NCBI RefSeq assembly: GCF_000376805.1
Contig: NZ_AQXT01000002.1
Location: 1,178,001 to 1,242,000 of the forward strand
Direction: 5' to 3'
Length of the DNA: 64,000 bases
Source of the DNA: Henriciella marina DSM 19595
GTDB taxonomy: Bacteria; Pseudomonadota; Alphaproteobacteria; Caulobacterales; Hyphomonadaceae
In this document: positions 27,147 to 34,408 of the stretch, one piece after another
Layout of the letters: every line of letters begins with the position of its first letter
Numbering within the stretch: position 1 is the first letter of the stretch
Program-made: the position numbers and the translations under genes
The notes under the pieces: model-generated
Databases searched by the model: none
Told to the model about the DNA's origin: nothing
The model's input: only the letters and a program-made list of their open reading frames with translations

Positions 27147-27758
27147 ATGAAACTCTTTAATTCAGTTGGTCCGAACCCACAGACCGTCCGCACATTTGTC
27201 GCCGAGCGCGGCATCCAGCTGGACATGGCCGATGTCGATCTGATGGGCGGTGAAAACCGCAAGCAAGCCTATCTGAAGATCAATCCCGCAGGCCAGATGC
27301 CCGCCCTGATCCTCGAGGACGGCTCGCTCATCACGGAAATCACGGCGATCTGCGAGTATCTCGACGAGACACAGCCCGGCGACAGCCTGATTGGCGCAAC
27401 GCCTGAAGAGCGCGCGCAGACACGCCGCTGGATGCGCTGGGTCGACCTTGAAGTCGTTGACCCGATGACGCGCGGCTTTCGCTATTCAGAGGGCCTGCCT
27501 CTCTTTCAGGACAGAATGCCCTGCTTTCCGGACGCCGCGCCGGGCCTCAAGGAATGTGTGCAGGTTGCCCTGCAATGGCTCGACGAACAGATGGCGGGCA
27601 AGACCTGGATCGTCGGAGACCGCTTCACACTCGCCGACATCCTTCTCTATTCCTTCGTCGCGTTCGGCGAACAGGTCGGCCAACCGCTGGACCGAGAGCT
27701 GAAAAATGTATCGGCCTGGTTCGACCGGATGAGCGCACGTGAGAGCGTGAAGGCCTGA
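27147..27758 (+). CDS. Glutathione S-transferase family protein
   Basis: A 203-residue cytosolic GST. The thioredoxin-fold N-terminal domain shows 'NSVGPNPQTVRTFVAERG' (the catalytic Ser/Asn region near residue 6), the cis-proline in 'INPAGQMPALILEDG' and the Glu-Ser-type glutathione contact 'LITEITAICEYLDE' (Glu-Ile instead of Glu-Ser). The helical C-terminal domain ends with 'DRFTLADILLYSF', the N-capping-box motif. GGAGGAG lies 8 nt before the start. Substrate unknown. Confidence 0.9.
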   Translation: MKLFNSVGPNPQTVRTFVAERGIQLDMADVDLMGGENRKQAYLKINPAGQMPALILEDGSLITEITAICEYLDETQPGDSLIGATPEERAQTRRWMRWVDLEVVDPMTRGFRYSEGLPLFQDRMPCFPDAAPGLKECVQVALQWLDEQMAGKTWIVGDRFTLADILLYSFVAFGEQVGQPLDRELKNVSAWFDRMSARESVKA

Positions 27759-27878
27759 TCTGGCGGATCGGGGCTGAGCAGGCCTGAGTATCGAAAGCTT
27801 AGGAGATGGACCCTCAGACCGCTTTGCGGTCGAGAGTGGCACCTAACCGAGGCGCTGCCCTCTATCTAGAACCTCACC

Positions 27879-28337
27879 CTACCCCTCCACCTCAACCGTC
27901 TGCTCCTGATCGCAGAGGGTGATGATGCGGTTGAGTTTTTCGGTGAGGGTGACCAGCGCTTCGGCGCCAAGCTCGGCCTCGATCAGCTGGTTGATAGCGA
28001 TCGGCTGTGTCGTCGCGCGGTCGATGGCGTCCTGGCCCTTGTCGGTCAGTTTCAGGACCCAGGCGCGGCTATCGCTCTGGCTGCGGGTCTTTGCCAGCAT
28101 GCCGAGACCGATGAGTCGGCGGACCATGGCAGTGATCGCAGAATCGTTGAGGCGAAGGTCGCGCGCCAAGCTTGTCTGGTTCAGCGCGGTTGCGGCAGCG
28201 ACCCGCGTCAGCACACCGAGTTGCGGCGCGGTTATGCCCGCAGCCTCGACAAGCTGGCGGTCCGCCACCTTGCGATAAAGCTGCGCTGCGATCTGCAGAC
28301 GCGAATAGATACGCGGGTTTTTCGTGTCCTGCGACAT
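27879..28337 (-). CDS. MarR-family transcriptional regulator
   Basis: A 152-residue winged-helix dimer regulator that usually represses its own gene and a divergent target and is released by a small ligand. The recognition helix region reads 'NQTSLARDLRLNDSAITAMVRRL' and the wing 'AKTRSQSDSRAWVLKLTDKG' (both in part). Start at 28337 gives normal MarR length; the frame stays open further upstream through the promoter, which is an artefact. It is divergent from an acyl-CoA dehydrogenase with 130 bp between, containing a 12-bp palindrome inside its own predicted promoter. Confidence 0.88.
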   Translation of the reverse strand: MSQDTKNPRIYSRLQIAAQLYRKVADRQLVEAAGITAPQLGVLTRVAAATALNQTSLARDLRLNDSAITAMVRRLIGLGMLAKTRSQSDSRAWVLKLTDKGQDAIDRATTQPIAINQLIEAELGAEALVTLTEKLNRIITLCDQEQTVEVEG

Positions 28338-28367
28338 ATCCAGCCCTTGCGATTCCTCTCTGTCAGA

Positions 28368-28394
28368 GATATACTTCACTAGTGAAACAATCAA
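28368..28394 (-). promoter_or_regulatory. Promoter of the MarR gene with a palindromic operator
   Basis: On the minus strand TTGATT (28394-28389), 17 bases, TATCTC (28371-28366), or TATATC at 28373-28368 with 15 bases. Between the two hexamers lies the perfect palindrome TTCACTAGTGAA at 28375-28386, well placed for autorepression and for control of the divergent acyl-CoA dehydrogenase gene. Confidence 0.5.
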
Positions 28395-28467
28395 CTGTTC
28401 GGTCGCCCAAGGGCTGCTCAGAACAGCTGCCAAGCCTTCAAACACCTGATCTTTGGGAGGATCGACA

Positions 28468-29751
28468 ATGGATACTGCAACACTCGGCACAATGGGCGTT
28501 CGCGACGAGCTCAACGACCTGCGCATGTCTGAAAAGACAGTGCCGCTCTATGAGCACGTCAAGAAGTTCATCAAGGAAGAAGTCGAACCGATGAGCGTCA
28601 AGTTCCACGAACTTGGGGCCGGCCGGGCTGACCGCTTCTCCTATGTACCAGGGCAGCTGGAGCTGCTCGACGAGGTCAAGCAGAAAGCCAAGGACCAGGG
28701 TCTCTGGAACTTCTTCCTGCCGGACGCCGAAACCGGCGAAGGCCTGCCGAACCTCGACTATGCGTATATTGCCGCAGAGCTCGGCAAGAACTCGCTGGCG
28801 TCCGAATGCATGAACTGCGCCGCGCCTGACACGGGCAATATGGAAGTGCTCGAGCGCGTTGGCACCAAGGCCCAGAAAGACCAGTGGCTGAAGCCATTGC
28901 TTGAAGGTACGATCCGTTCATGCTTTGCCATGACCGAGCCGGACTCAGCCTGTTCTGACGCTCGCAATGTTCGCACCCGCGCGACGCTCAAGAATGGCGA
29001 GTGGACGATCAATGGCGAGAAGTATTACGCCTCCGGTGCCGGTGATCCGCGCTGCAAGATCATGATCGTGATGGTGCAGACAGACCCAGACGGCCAGAGC
29101 CATGAGCAACAGTCGCAGATCCTCGTCCCGATGGACACGCCAGGCGTCGAAGTTCTCGGCCCGATGCATGTCTTCGGCAAGGACGATGCCCCACACGGCC
29201 ACATGCATATCCGTTTCACGGATGTGAAGGTGCCTGAAGAGAACATCCTGCTCGGCGTTGGCCGCGGCTTCGAGATCTCGCAGCTGCGCCTCGGCCCAGG
29301 CCGCATCCACCACTGCATGCGCTCAATCGGCGCCGCAGAGAAAGCGCTGGACCTGATGCTGGAACGCGGCATGAGCCGTGAAGCCTTCGGTCAACCGCTG
29401 ATCAAGCTTGGCGGCAACCAGGAGAAGGCGGCGCGCGCCCGTATCGAAATTGAAGCCATGCGCCTGATGGTGCTGAAAGCGGCCAAAGCGATGGACGTGC
29501 TTGGCAACAAGGAAGCCCGCGTCTGGATCTCGATGGTCAAGGCGATGGTGCCGGAACGCGTTTGCAAGATCATCGACGACGCGATCCAGATCCATGGTGG
29601 CACCGGTGTGTCCCAGTGGACGCCGCTCGCCGACATGTACACCAGCCAGCGTACGCTCCGTCTCGCTGACGGCCCTGACGAAGTTCACCACATGGTCGTC
29701 GGCCGCGCCGAAATCGGCCGCATGGGCATGAAGGGCATGACCAAGAAGTAG
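28468..29751 (+). CDS. Acyl-CoA dehydrogenase
   Basis: A 427-residue flavoenzyme that introduces the alpha,beta double bond into an acyl-CoA and passes electrons to ETF. Readable parts are 'CFAMTEPDSACSDARNVRT' (FAD-binding signature near 155), 'HGHMHIRFTDVKVPEENILLG' region, 'GPGRIHHCMRSIG', 'SREAFGQPLIKLG' and the C-terminal 'IHGGTGVSQWTPLADMY'. The sequence is of the longer-chain/ACAD10-11-like type rather than short-chain. GGGAGG lies 9 nt upstream of the ATG. A strong terminator follows 23 bp after the stop, so it is a single-gene unit under the divergent MarR gene. Confidence 0.93.
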   Translation: MDTATLGTMGVRDELNDLRMSEKTVPLYEHVKKFIKEEVEPMSVKFHELGAGRADRFSYVPGQLELLDEVKQKAKDQGLWNFFLPDAETGEGLPNLDYAYIAAELGKNSLASECMNCAAPDTGNMEVLERVGTKAQKDQWLKPLLEGTIRSCFAMTEPDSACSDARNVRTRATLKNGEWTINGEKYYASGAGDPRCKIMIVMVQTDPDGQSHEQQSQILVPMDTPGVEVLGPMHVFGKDDAPHGHMHIRFTDVKVPEENILLGVGRGFEISQLRLGPGRIHHCMRSIGAAEKALDLMLERGMSREAFGQPLIKLGGNQEKAARARIEIEAMRLMVLKAAKAMDVLGNKEARVWISMVKAMVPERVCKIIDDAIQIHGGTGVSQWTPLADMYTSQRTLRLADGPDEVHHMVVGRAEIGRMGMKGMTKK

Positions 29752-29774
29752 GTTTTGCCTGAACCAGACATGAG

Positions 29775-29803
29775 AAAGCCGGCCTTTCGGGGCCGGCTTT
29801 TTT
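29775..29803 (+). terminator. Rho-independent terminator after the acyl-CoA dehydrogenase gene
   Basis: A 10-bp perfect stem AAAGCCGGCC / GGCCGGCTTT with a six-base loop, followed directly by further T residues. Confidence 0.9.
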
Positions 29804-29896
29804 GTGTCCGTAAACCTGAGGCGCAAAGCGTATCCTTTTAAATTGATATGCTTTGCTTCATTTTATGAAAGGCTTCTAGCTGGCAAGGTCGCACCT

Positions 29897-30937
29897 ATGC
29901 CATTGCCGTCCTTCGACCCCAGAATGTTGTCGCTGCTCAGTCCCGAGCCGAAAAAAAAGTCGGTACCAAAATTGCTTTTGGGGAAGCGACTGGGAAATGA
30001 TGCAGCCTGGAAGGGTGTCCAGCGTGCACTCGATCCGAAAGAAAAAATTGGTTTGCGACAGGCACTCACAATCCATGACGCACTGATGGAGCGCCTGAAG
30101 GTCCCCCAGAAGGACCGCGAGCTGCTAAGCCCTGCACACTTCTGGCACCTCGACCCGCCGCCTGCTGTTGTTCCTATACTGCAAGGGCGAGTTTCGACCG
30201 GCGAAGACACTGCTGCTCAACGCGGCCAGATGCCCTGCACCGCTCGCACAATCGCCCAACTTTCCTCTGTGCGCGAAGAGGCACAGATCGCTCTCGATAA
30301 TGAGGACAGACCTGCACTCGTTCACGCTCTGAAAGCGCTCCCATACAGCGAAAGCGCCAGTGTCAGGGACCTGATTTGGCTTGTTGAACATTCTCCGGAC
30401 CCGACAGCGGACCCCGCCTTCTCTCTCTTGGGTCTGAAAGCCGTGAATTGCCTGCTTGCAGCGGTGCAGTCGGACCTCTCCCACAGCACTCTGCCAGTCT
30501 TCTCGACCTTCGTTGAAGCCAGCAATAGCGCACAAGTTCCGCGCCCGCCCATCGGTGCATGGCTGGAACGGATCGGTGAGCTTTCATTTGACCGAAACCA
30601 GCAATGGCTCACACGCCATTGGCAGCAGACGCACGCCGATCCGGACTCTGCCCGCCAACAATCCTGGCGGCATCGCTCTGGCAAGCTCATGCCGTATGCC
30701 AAGGCGTTCGGTCTTGTTGATCAACGCCTTCGCAAGACGCAGCAGGCGCTCGACATGAAGCTAGGATATGTCGCGGTCGTGTACGCTCATAATGTCGAGC
30801 AGCTGCGCGCGATGATCATCGACGCGTCCCCAGAGGGGCCCGAGAGCCTCACTGCACGATGGTCGATGTTCGATGATTTCGGCCTGATGACAAAGGCCAT
30901 CGCGAATTTCTCCGGGGACAAGCAGGCGCTCAACTGA
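29897..30937 (+). CDS. Hypothetical protein
   Basis: A 346-residue soluble-looking protein that I do not recognise. It has no signal peptide or membrane span, opens with 'MPLPSFDPRMLSLLSPEPKKK', and is mostly helical by composition, with Trp-rich segments such as 'AHFWHLDPPPAVV' and 'QQWLTRHWQQTH'. By eye the first 150 bp are less GC-rich than the neighbours (a poly-A run encodes KKK), and the codon choice is less biased, so recent acquisition is possible. Start at ATG 29897 is a guess; the frame is open from 29804, within the tail of the preceding terminator. It stands alone between a terminator and genes on the other strand. Confidence 0.55.
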   Translation: MPLPSFDPRMLSLLSPEPKKKSVPKLLLGKRLGNDAAWKGVQRALDPKEKIGLRQALTIHDALMERLKVPQKDRELLSPAHFWHLDPPPAVVPILQGRVSTGEDTAAQRGQMPCTARTIAQLSSVREEAQIALDNEDRPALVHALKALPYSESASVRDLIWLVEHSPDPTADPAFSLLGLKAVNCLLAAVQSDLSHSTLPVFSTFVEASNSAQVPRPPIGAWLERIGELSFDRNQQWLTRHWQQTHADPDSARQQSWRHRSGKLMPYAKAFGLVDQRLRKTQQALDMKLGYVAVVYAHNVEQLRAMIIDASPEGPESLTARWSMFDDFGLMTKAIANFSGDKQALN

Positions 30938-30968
30938 GCGCCTGCCCCCGTATCGGAACCCTGTCATC

Positions 30969-31070
30969 CTAGCGGCGCGACGACCGATAGGCGTCGTTAT
31001 TCGGATTCAGCTGGTTGGAATGATTGTCGTTCTCGTGCTTTTCGTGCTCATCGACATTGTAGTTGCTCAT
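30969..31070 (-). CDS. Small 33-residue hydrophilic protein
   Basis: An ORF of 33 codons, ATG at 31070, with AAGGAAGAG 6-8 nt upstream. The product starts 'MSNYNVDEHEKHENDNHSN' and ends with 'QLNPNNDAYRSSRR'. The 'NQLNPNNDAY' segment is one I recall from other tiny proteobacterial hypothetical proteins; this is memory, not a search. It is very rich in Asn, His and charged residues and probably disordered. It lies about 95 bp downstream of argD on the same strand. Confidence 0.6.
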   Translation of the reverse strand: MSNYNVDEHEKHENDNHSNQLNPNNDAYRSSRR

Positions 31071-31166
31071 GACTCTCTTCCTTCTGTTGTTACCGGCCAA
31101 TCCGGTCACAAGAAGTTGGCGGTCACTCGAGATGAGAGCAGTAAACTTTTGGGGACAAAAGCGCTC

Positions 31167-32357
31167 CTACCCCTCCATCTCCCACTCGCTCAGCGCTTCA
31201 TCGATGACGCTGACGGCCTTGCGGACGTCGCCGTCTTCGATGATGAGCGGCGGGGCAAGACGCAGGACATTGTTGCCAGCGACGCCGACCAGAAGGCCTT
31301 TTTCGCGGCAGGCATTCTGGACAGGCTTTGGCGCCGCTTTCAGCTTGAGGCCGGTGAGGAGGCCCTTGCCGGTGACACCGTCGACCTTGTCGGCATGGCT
31401 GTCTGCGAGCGATTTGAGGCCCTGGGCGACCGTTCCTGCAACGCGGCGGACTTCGGCCAGGAACTCTTCGTCCGAGATGATGTCCCAGACGGCATTGCCG
31501 ACGGCCATGGCGAGCGGGTTGCCGCCATAGGTCGAGCCGTGGGAACCGGGCTGCATGGGCAGGCCGACCTCTTCGGTCATCAGGCAGGCGCCGAACGGAA
31601 AGCCGCCGCCGACACCCTTGGCAACGCACATGATATCCGGTTCGGCATGTTCTGCCCATTCATGCGCGAAGAGCTTGCCCGTCCGGCCCATGCCGCACTG
31701 GACCTCGTCATAGATGAGCAGCGTGCCGGTGTCGTCGCAGAGCTTGCGCAGGCCGGTGAGGCATTCTTCGGGCATGGCGCGCACGCCGCCCTCGCCCTGT
31801 ACCGGCTCAACGAAGACCGCGCAGGTCTTCTCCGTGACGGCTTCGTTGAGGGCGTCGTGATCGCCCCATTCAAGCTGGCGGAAGCCGGGGATTTCCGGGC
31901 CGAAGCCTTCCAGATATTTCGGGTTGCCGCCAGCATTGATCGCACCCAGCGAGCGGCCATGGAAAGCGCCGGTGAAGGTGATGAACTCGATCCGGTCATC
32001 ATTGCCTTTGGACCAGTGATACTTGCGGGCTGCCTTGAGCGCGCACTCAACCGCTTCGGTGCCGGAATTGGTGAAGAAGACGCGGTCCGCAAAGGTGCGC
32101 GCGCACATCTTGTCGGCAAGCTCCTCGCCGGCGCGCACGCGGAACATGTTGGAGAGGTGCCAGAGATTGCCGGCCTGCTCCTGGAGTGTCTCGACCAGCT
32201 TTGGATGCGAGTGGCCAAGCGAGCTCACCGCGATGCCAGCGACGAAATCGAGATACTTGTCGCCCTCTTCGGTGAAGAGGTTCGCGCCTTCGCCGCGCAC
32301 AAACACCTCCGATGGCGGGGCGTAGACGGGCATGATGTGGGCGCGGGGGTCTGACAT
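31167..32357 (-). CDS. argD: Acetylornithine/succinyldiaminopimelate aminotransferase
   Basis: A 396-residue PLP enzyme of class III aminotransferases that makes N-acetylornithine in arginine synthesis and can serve lysine synthesis. Motifs include 'FFTNSGTEAVECALKAARKY' (cofactor phosphate site, near 97), 'FHGRSLGAI', 'EPVQGEGGV', 'IYDEVQCGMGRTG' (Asp of the cofactor ring) and the PLP lysine in 'MCVAKGVGGGFP' (about residue 250). Family length is normal. No arginine gene is adjacent; argF and hslO follow on the same strand at 13 and 30 kb. Confidence 0.94.
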   Translation of the reverse strand: MSDPRAHIMPVYAPPSEVFVRGEGANLFTEEGDKYLDFVAGIAVSSLGHSHPKLVETLQEQAGNLWHLSNMFRVRAGEELADKMCARTFADRVFFTNSGTEAVECALKAARKYHWSKGNDDRIEFITFTGAFHGRSLGAINAGGNPKYLEGFGPEIPGFRQLEWGDHDALNEAVTEKTCAVFVEPVQGEGGVRAMPEECLTGLRKLCDDTGTLLIYDEVQCGMGRTGKLFAHEWAEHAEPDIMCVAKGVGGGFPFGACLMTEEVGLPMQPGSHGSTYGGNPLAMAVGNAVWDIISDEEFLAEVRRVAGTVAQGLKSLADSHADKVDGVTGKGLLTGLKLKAAPKPVQNACREKGLLVGVAGNNVLRLAPPLIIEDGDVRKAVSVIDEALSEWEMEG

Positions 32358-32613
32358 GTTCGGGCTCCTAAGCGGATCAGGACTGCGTTTGACTTGGGGA
32401 TGGCTGGGGCTGATTCCAAAGTCAACACATGGGCCCGCGCCCTGCTGAAGGCGAGCCTGTCGCAGCGCCTAATTTTTATTTCAGTTGCAACTCTGCATGC
32501 AAGCCATGTCAGTTGCCCTGTAGTCAAACCAGCGGAGGTGCATTACGTGCGCCGCTTCCGCTCCTCCGAATGGATTGGATTACGAATTTTTCATAATGTT
32601 TTTCGATAAGTGC

Positions 32614-32642
32614 TTGACGTTTATCGATAAGCCATATATTGA
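32614..32642 (+). promoter_or_regulatory. Promoter of the putative small RNA, with a TTATCGATAA palindrome
   Basis: TTGACG at 32614-32619 and TATATT at 32635-32640 (15 bases between) or TATTGA at 32637-32642 (17 bases). The spacer holds the perfect 10-bp palindrome TTATCGATAA (32621-32630), and a second CGATAAG copy lies just upstream at 32604-32610, so a regulator may bind across the promoter. The surrounding 60 bp are AT-rich against a GC-rich background. Confidence 0.55.
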
Positions 32643-32646
32643 AAAA

Positions 32647-32761
32647 CAATAATAAGAAGACCCGGCTGGTGGCGTACCCTGACGCCCTGACCCTGAGCCG
32701 CCAGCCGGGTACCCCTTCAAAAGAGACTTACCTATACAGGGCCCCGAGAGGGGCCTTTTTT
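32647..32761 (+). ncRNA. Putative small RNA between argD and the lysR gene
   Basis: About 115 nt between a promoter and a terminator, both on the plus strand, in a 415-bp interval where both flanking genes are on the minus strand, so it cannot be a leader of either. Predicted fold: a 14-bp stem (32660-32673 with 32697-32710, one G-U pair) with a 23-nt loop containing three copies of CCCTGA; a single-stranded A-rich linker 'ACCCCTTCAAAAGAGACTT'; then the terminator hairpin. A C-rich exposed loop is common in alphaproteobacterial regulatory RNAs. A TTG-start reading frame through it crosses the terminator and is not credible. The rest of the interval (32358-32600) holds only the argD upstream region; I see no gene in it. 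Confidence 0.6.
32738..32761 (+). terminator. Rho-independent terminator of the putative small RNA
   Basis: GGCCCC-GAGA-GGGGCC followed by six T residues, plus-strand only. There is no T tail in the opposite direction, so it does not serve the convergent lysR gene, whose stop codon is 11 bp away. Confidence 0.85.
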
Positions 32762-32772
32762 CTTTGGAGGTC

Positions 32773-33669
32773 TTATTTCCCTGACAGATTGTGGGCGAGC
32801 TCGCGCATCACCGCCGCGAGCGCCTGCAAGCGCGCGCTGAGCGGTCTGCCGCGCCGTTGGACCAGCCAGAGCTCTTGATGGATTTGCCGGCGCAGACTTG
32901 CGACGGCCAGTCGTTCTGGTTGTCTGAACGAGTCGACGCCGCTCCTCGGCAGCAGCGTGTAGCCAGCACCGTCGGCCACAGGGGCCGGAATCTGGCTCAT
33001 CTGGTTCAGATAGCCTCGCAGGCGGAGACGGTCAGCGCCCTGAAACTCATCGGGGAAATTCAGCGAGAAAAGATCGTTGGCGTATGCGAAGCCATCAGGG
33101 TGAGCAATGAAGCCGCGCGCCTCAAGGTCTGCGAACGTCACCCCCTCGGGCATGTCAGCCGCTGGCAGAATGAGACAGAGCTCTTCGCGGCCGATGAGAT
33201 CGGCGGACAGCCGCGGATGGTCTGGATCATGACTTAACAGGCCCAGATCAAACTGCCCGTCCAGTACGCCGGTCAGCACCGTTGCTTCCGGCGCCGCGTG
33301 GAGATGTATTTCCAGCTCAGGAGAGGCCTGCATCAATGGTCCGAGCTTTGGATAGAGCATCACGGCAAATCCGCCTGAGCAGGCGAGGTGCGCCTCACCC
33401 TTTCCCGGATCATCCGCTTCTATCAGCTCTATGAGCTGGCGTTCTTCGAGGCGACGTCGCTGACCAAGAGCAAACACGGCCTCACCTGCGGGGGTAAGGG
33501 AAAACGTCTTTCCGTGCTGGGCGATAAGAGACTGCCCCATCTGGTCTTCAAGCTTGCGGAGTTGCTGGGAGACCCCCGGTTGCGTCATCGCCAGCTTCCG
33601 GGCCGCCTGCGTGAAGTGGCCCGTTTCGCAAAGCACGGTGAAGGTTTCGAGCCAGGTTGCATTCAGCAT
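32773..33669 (-). CDS. LysR-family transcriptional regulator
   Basis: A 298-residue LTTR. The N-terminal winged helix reads 'FTQAARKLAMTQPGVSQQLRKLEDQMG' (in part, residues 19-45) with 'SLTPAGEAVF' at the wing, followed by the periplasmic-binding-like effector domain ('HLACSGGFAVMLYPKLGPLM', in part). Effector unknown. It is divergent from a VOC-domain gene with 101 bp between, the classic arrangement for an LTTR and its target, and a T-N11-A inverted repeat lies in that interval. Confidence 0.9.
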   Translation of the reverse strand: MLNATWLETFTVLCETGHFTQAARKLAMTQPGVSQQLRKLEDQMGQSLIAQHGKTFSLTPAGEAVFALGQRRRLEERQLIELIEADDPGKGEAHLACSGGFAVMLYPKLGPLMQASPELEIHLHAAPEATVLTGVLDGQFDLGLLSHDPDHPRLSADLIGREELCLILPAADMPEGVTFADLEARGFIAHPDGFAYANDLFSLNFPDEFQGADRLRLRGYLNQMSQIPAPVADGAGYTLLPRSGVDSFRQPERLAVASLRRQIHQELWLVQRRGRPLSARLQALAAVMRELAHNLSGK

Positions 33670-33684
33670 GATGATATCATTGTG

Positions 33685-33709
33685 TTATGATTGTTATTTC
33701 TAATGATAA
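33685..33709. promoter_or_regulatory. LysR-type operator candidate
   Basis: Inverted repeat TTATGATT-N9-AATGATAA with one mismatch per arm; T33691 and A33703 satisfy the T-N11-A rule of LysR boxes. A second palindrome, ATGATATCAT, lies at 33671-33680 beside the lysR start codon. The interval is strikingly AT-rich for this genome. Confidence 0.5.
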
Positions 33710-33770
33710 TTTTTAATAACACCCAGACAAGGCCATCTCCTGGACAGACGCCATTCACAGGAGATACCCA

Positions 33771-34268
33771 ATGATGACCCCCCGTACCTTTTCCCATATC
33801 GGTCTGTCCGTCCCGGACCTCGATGCCGCAGTCAAATTCTATTCCGAAGTGCTTGGACTTTACGTGATCATGCCGCCATCGACGGTGACTGAAGACGATA
33901 GCGCCGTCGGCGTTATGTGCACGGACGTGTTTGGGCCAGGCTGGGAAAACCTGCGCATCGCTCACCTTTCAACAGCTGACCGTATCGGTATCGAAATCTT
34001 CGAGTTCCCAGGAAATTACGCGCCGGAAGACAAGCTTGAGCACAAGCGCCATGGCACGTTCCACTTCTGCATCCAGGACCCTGATGTCGAAGGCCTTGTC
34101 GAGAAAATCTTGGCAGCCGGTGGCCGCCAGCGCATGCCAATCCGTGAATACTATCCCGGCGAAAAGCCATATCGGATGGTCTATGTCGAAGATCCGTTCG
34201 GTATCGTCTTCGAAATCTACAGCCACAGCTATGAGCTGACTTACTCATCAGGCGCTTATACGGCCTGA
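33771..34268 (+). CDS. VOC-family (glyoxalase/dioxygenase-fold) protein
   Basis: A 165-residue metal-binding vicinal-oxygen-chelate protein. Landmarks are the first ligand His in 'FSHIGLSVPDLDAAVKFYSEVLGL' (in part, residue 9), 'HGTFHFCIQDPDVEGLVEKIL' (in part) with the next His, and the Glu in 'YVEDPFGIVFEIYSHSYE'. This is close to the lactoylglutathione lyase-like group, but the substrate cannot be given. AGGAGA lies 6 nt before the first of two consecutive ATG codons. Probable target of the divergent LysR regulator. Confidence 0.87.
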   Translation: MMTPRTFSHIGLSVPDLDAAVKFYSEVLGLYVIMPPSTVTEDDSAVGVMCTDVFGPGWENLRIAHLSTADRIGIEIFEFPGNYAPEDKLEHKRHGTFHFCIQDPDVEGLVEKILAAGGRQRMPIREYYPGEKPYRMVYVEDPFGIVFEIYSHSYELTYSSGAYTA

Positions 34269-34309
34269 TGGAAATGACCGGTGTGGAGTGGATACTGCAG
34301 GATGGGCAT

Positions 34310-34338
34310 AAAAAAAGGCGCGGCATTGCGGCCGCGCC
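34310..34338 (-). terminator. Rho-independent terminator of the hisS-hisZ-hisG operon
   Basis: An 8-bp stem GGCGCGGC / GCCGCGCC with a six-base loop, followed on the minus strand by seven T residues, 71 bp beyond the hisG stop. Confidence 0.85.
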
Positions 34339-34408
34339 CGTAAAAAGTAAATGCAGCGTTTCCTCCCAGAAACTTGCCTTATCTGAATGCTAATTTTCTG
34401 TCACAAAG

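Noticed and set aside
27817-27831. GACCGC-TTT-GCGGTC hairpin between the GST and MarR genes
   Set aside because: A clean stem, but no T tail on either strand; not listed as a terminator.
31020-32354. 444-codon plus-strand frame over argD and the small 33-residue gene
   Set aside because: argD motifs are complete on the minus strand; composition of the plus-strand frame is that of an antisense translation.
32639-32878. 79-codon plus-strand frame starting with TTG inside the putative small RNA
   Set aside because: It runs through a strong terminator and into the lysR gene; the stem-loop explains the sequence better.
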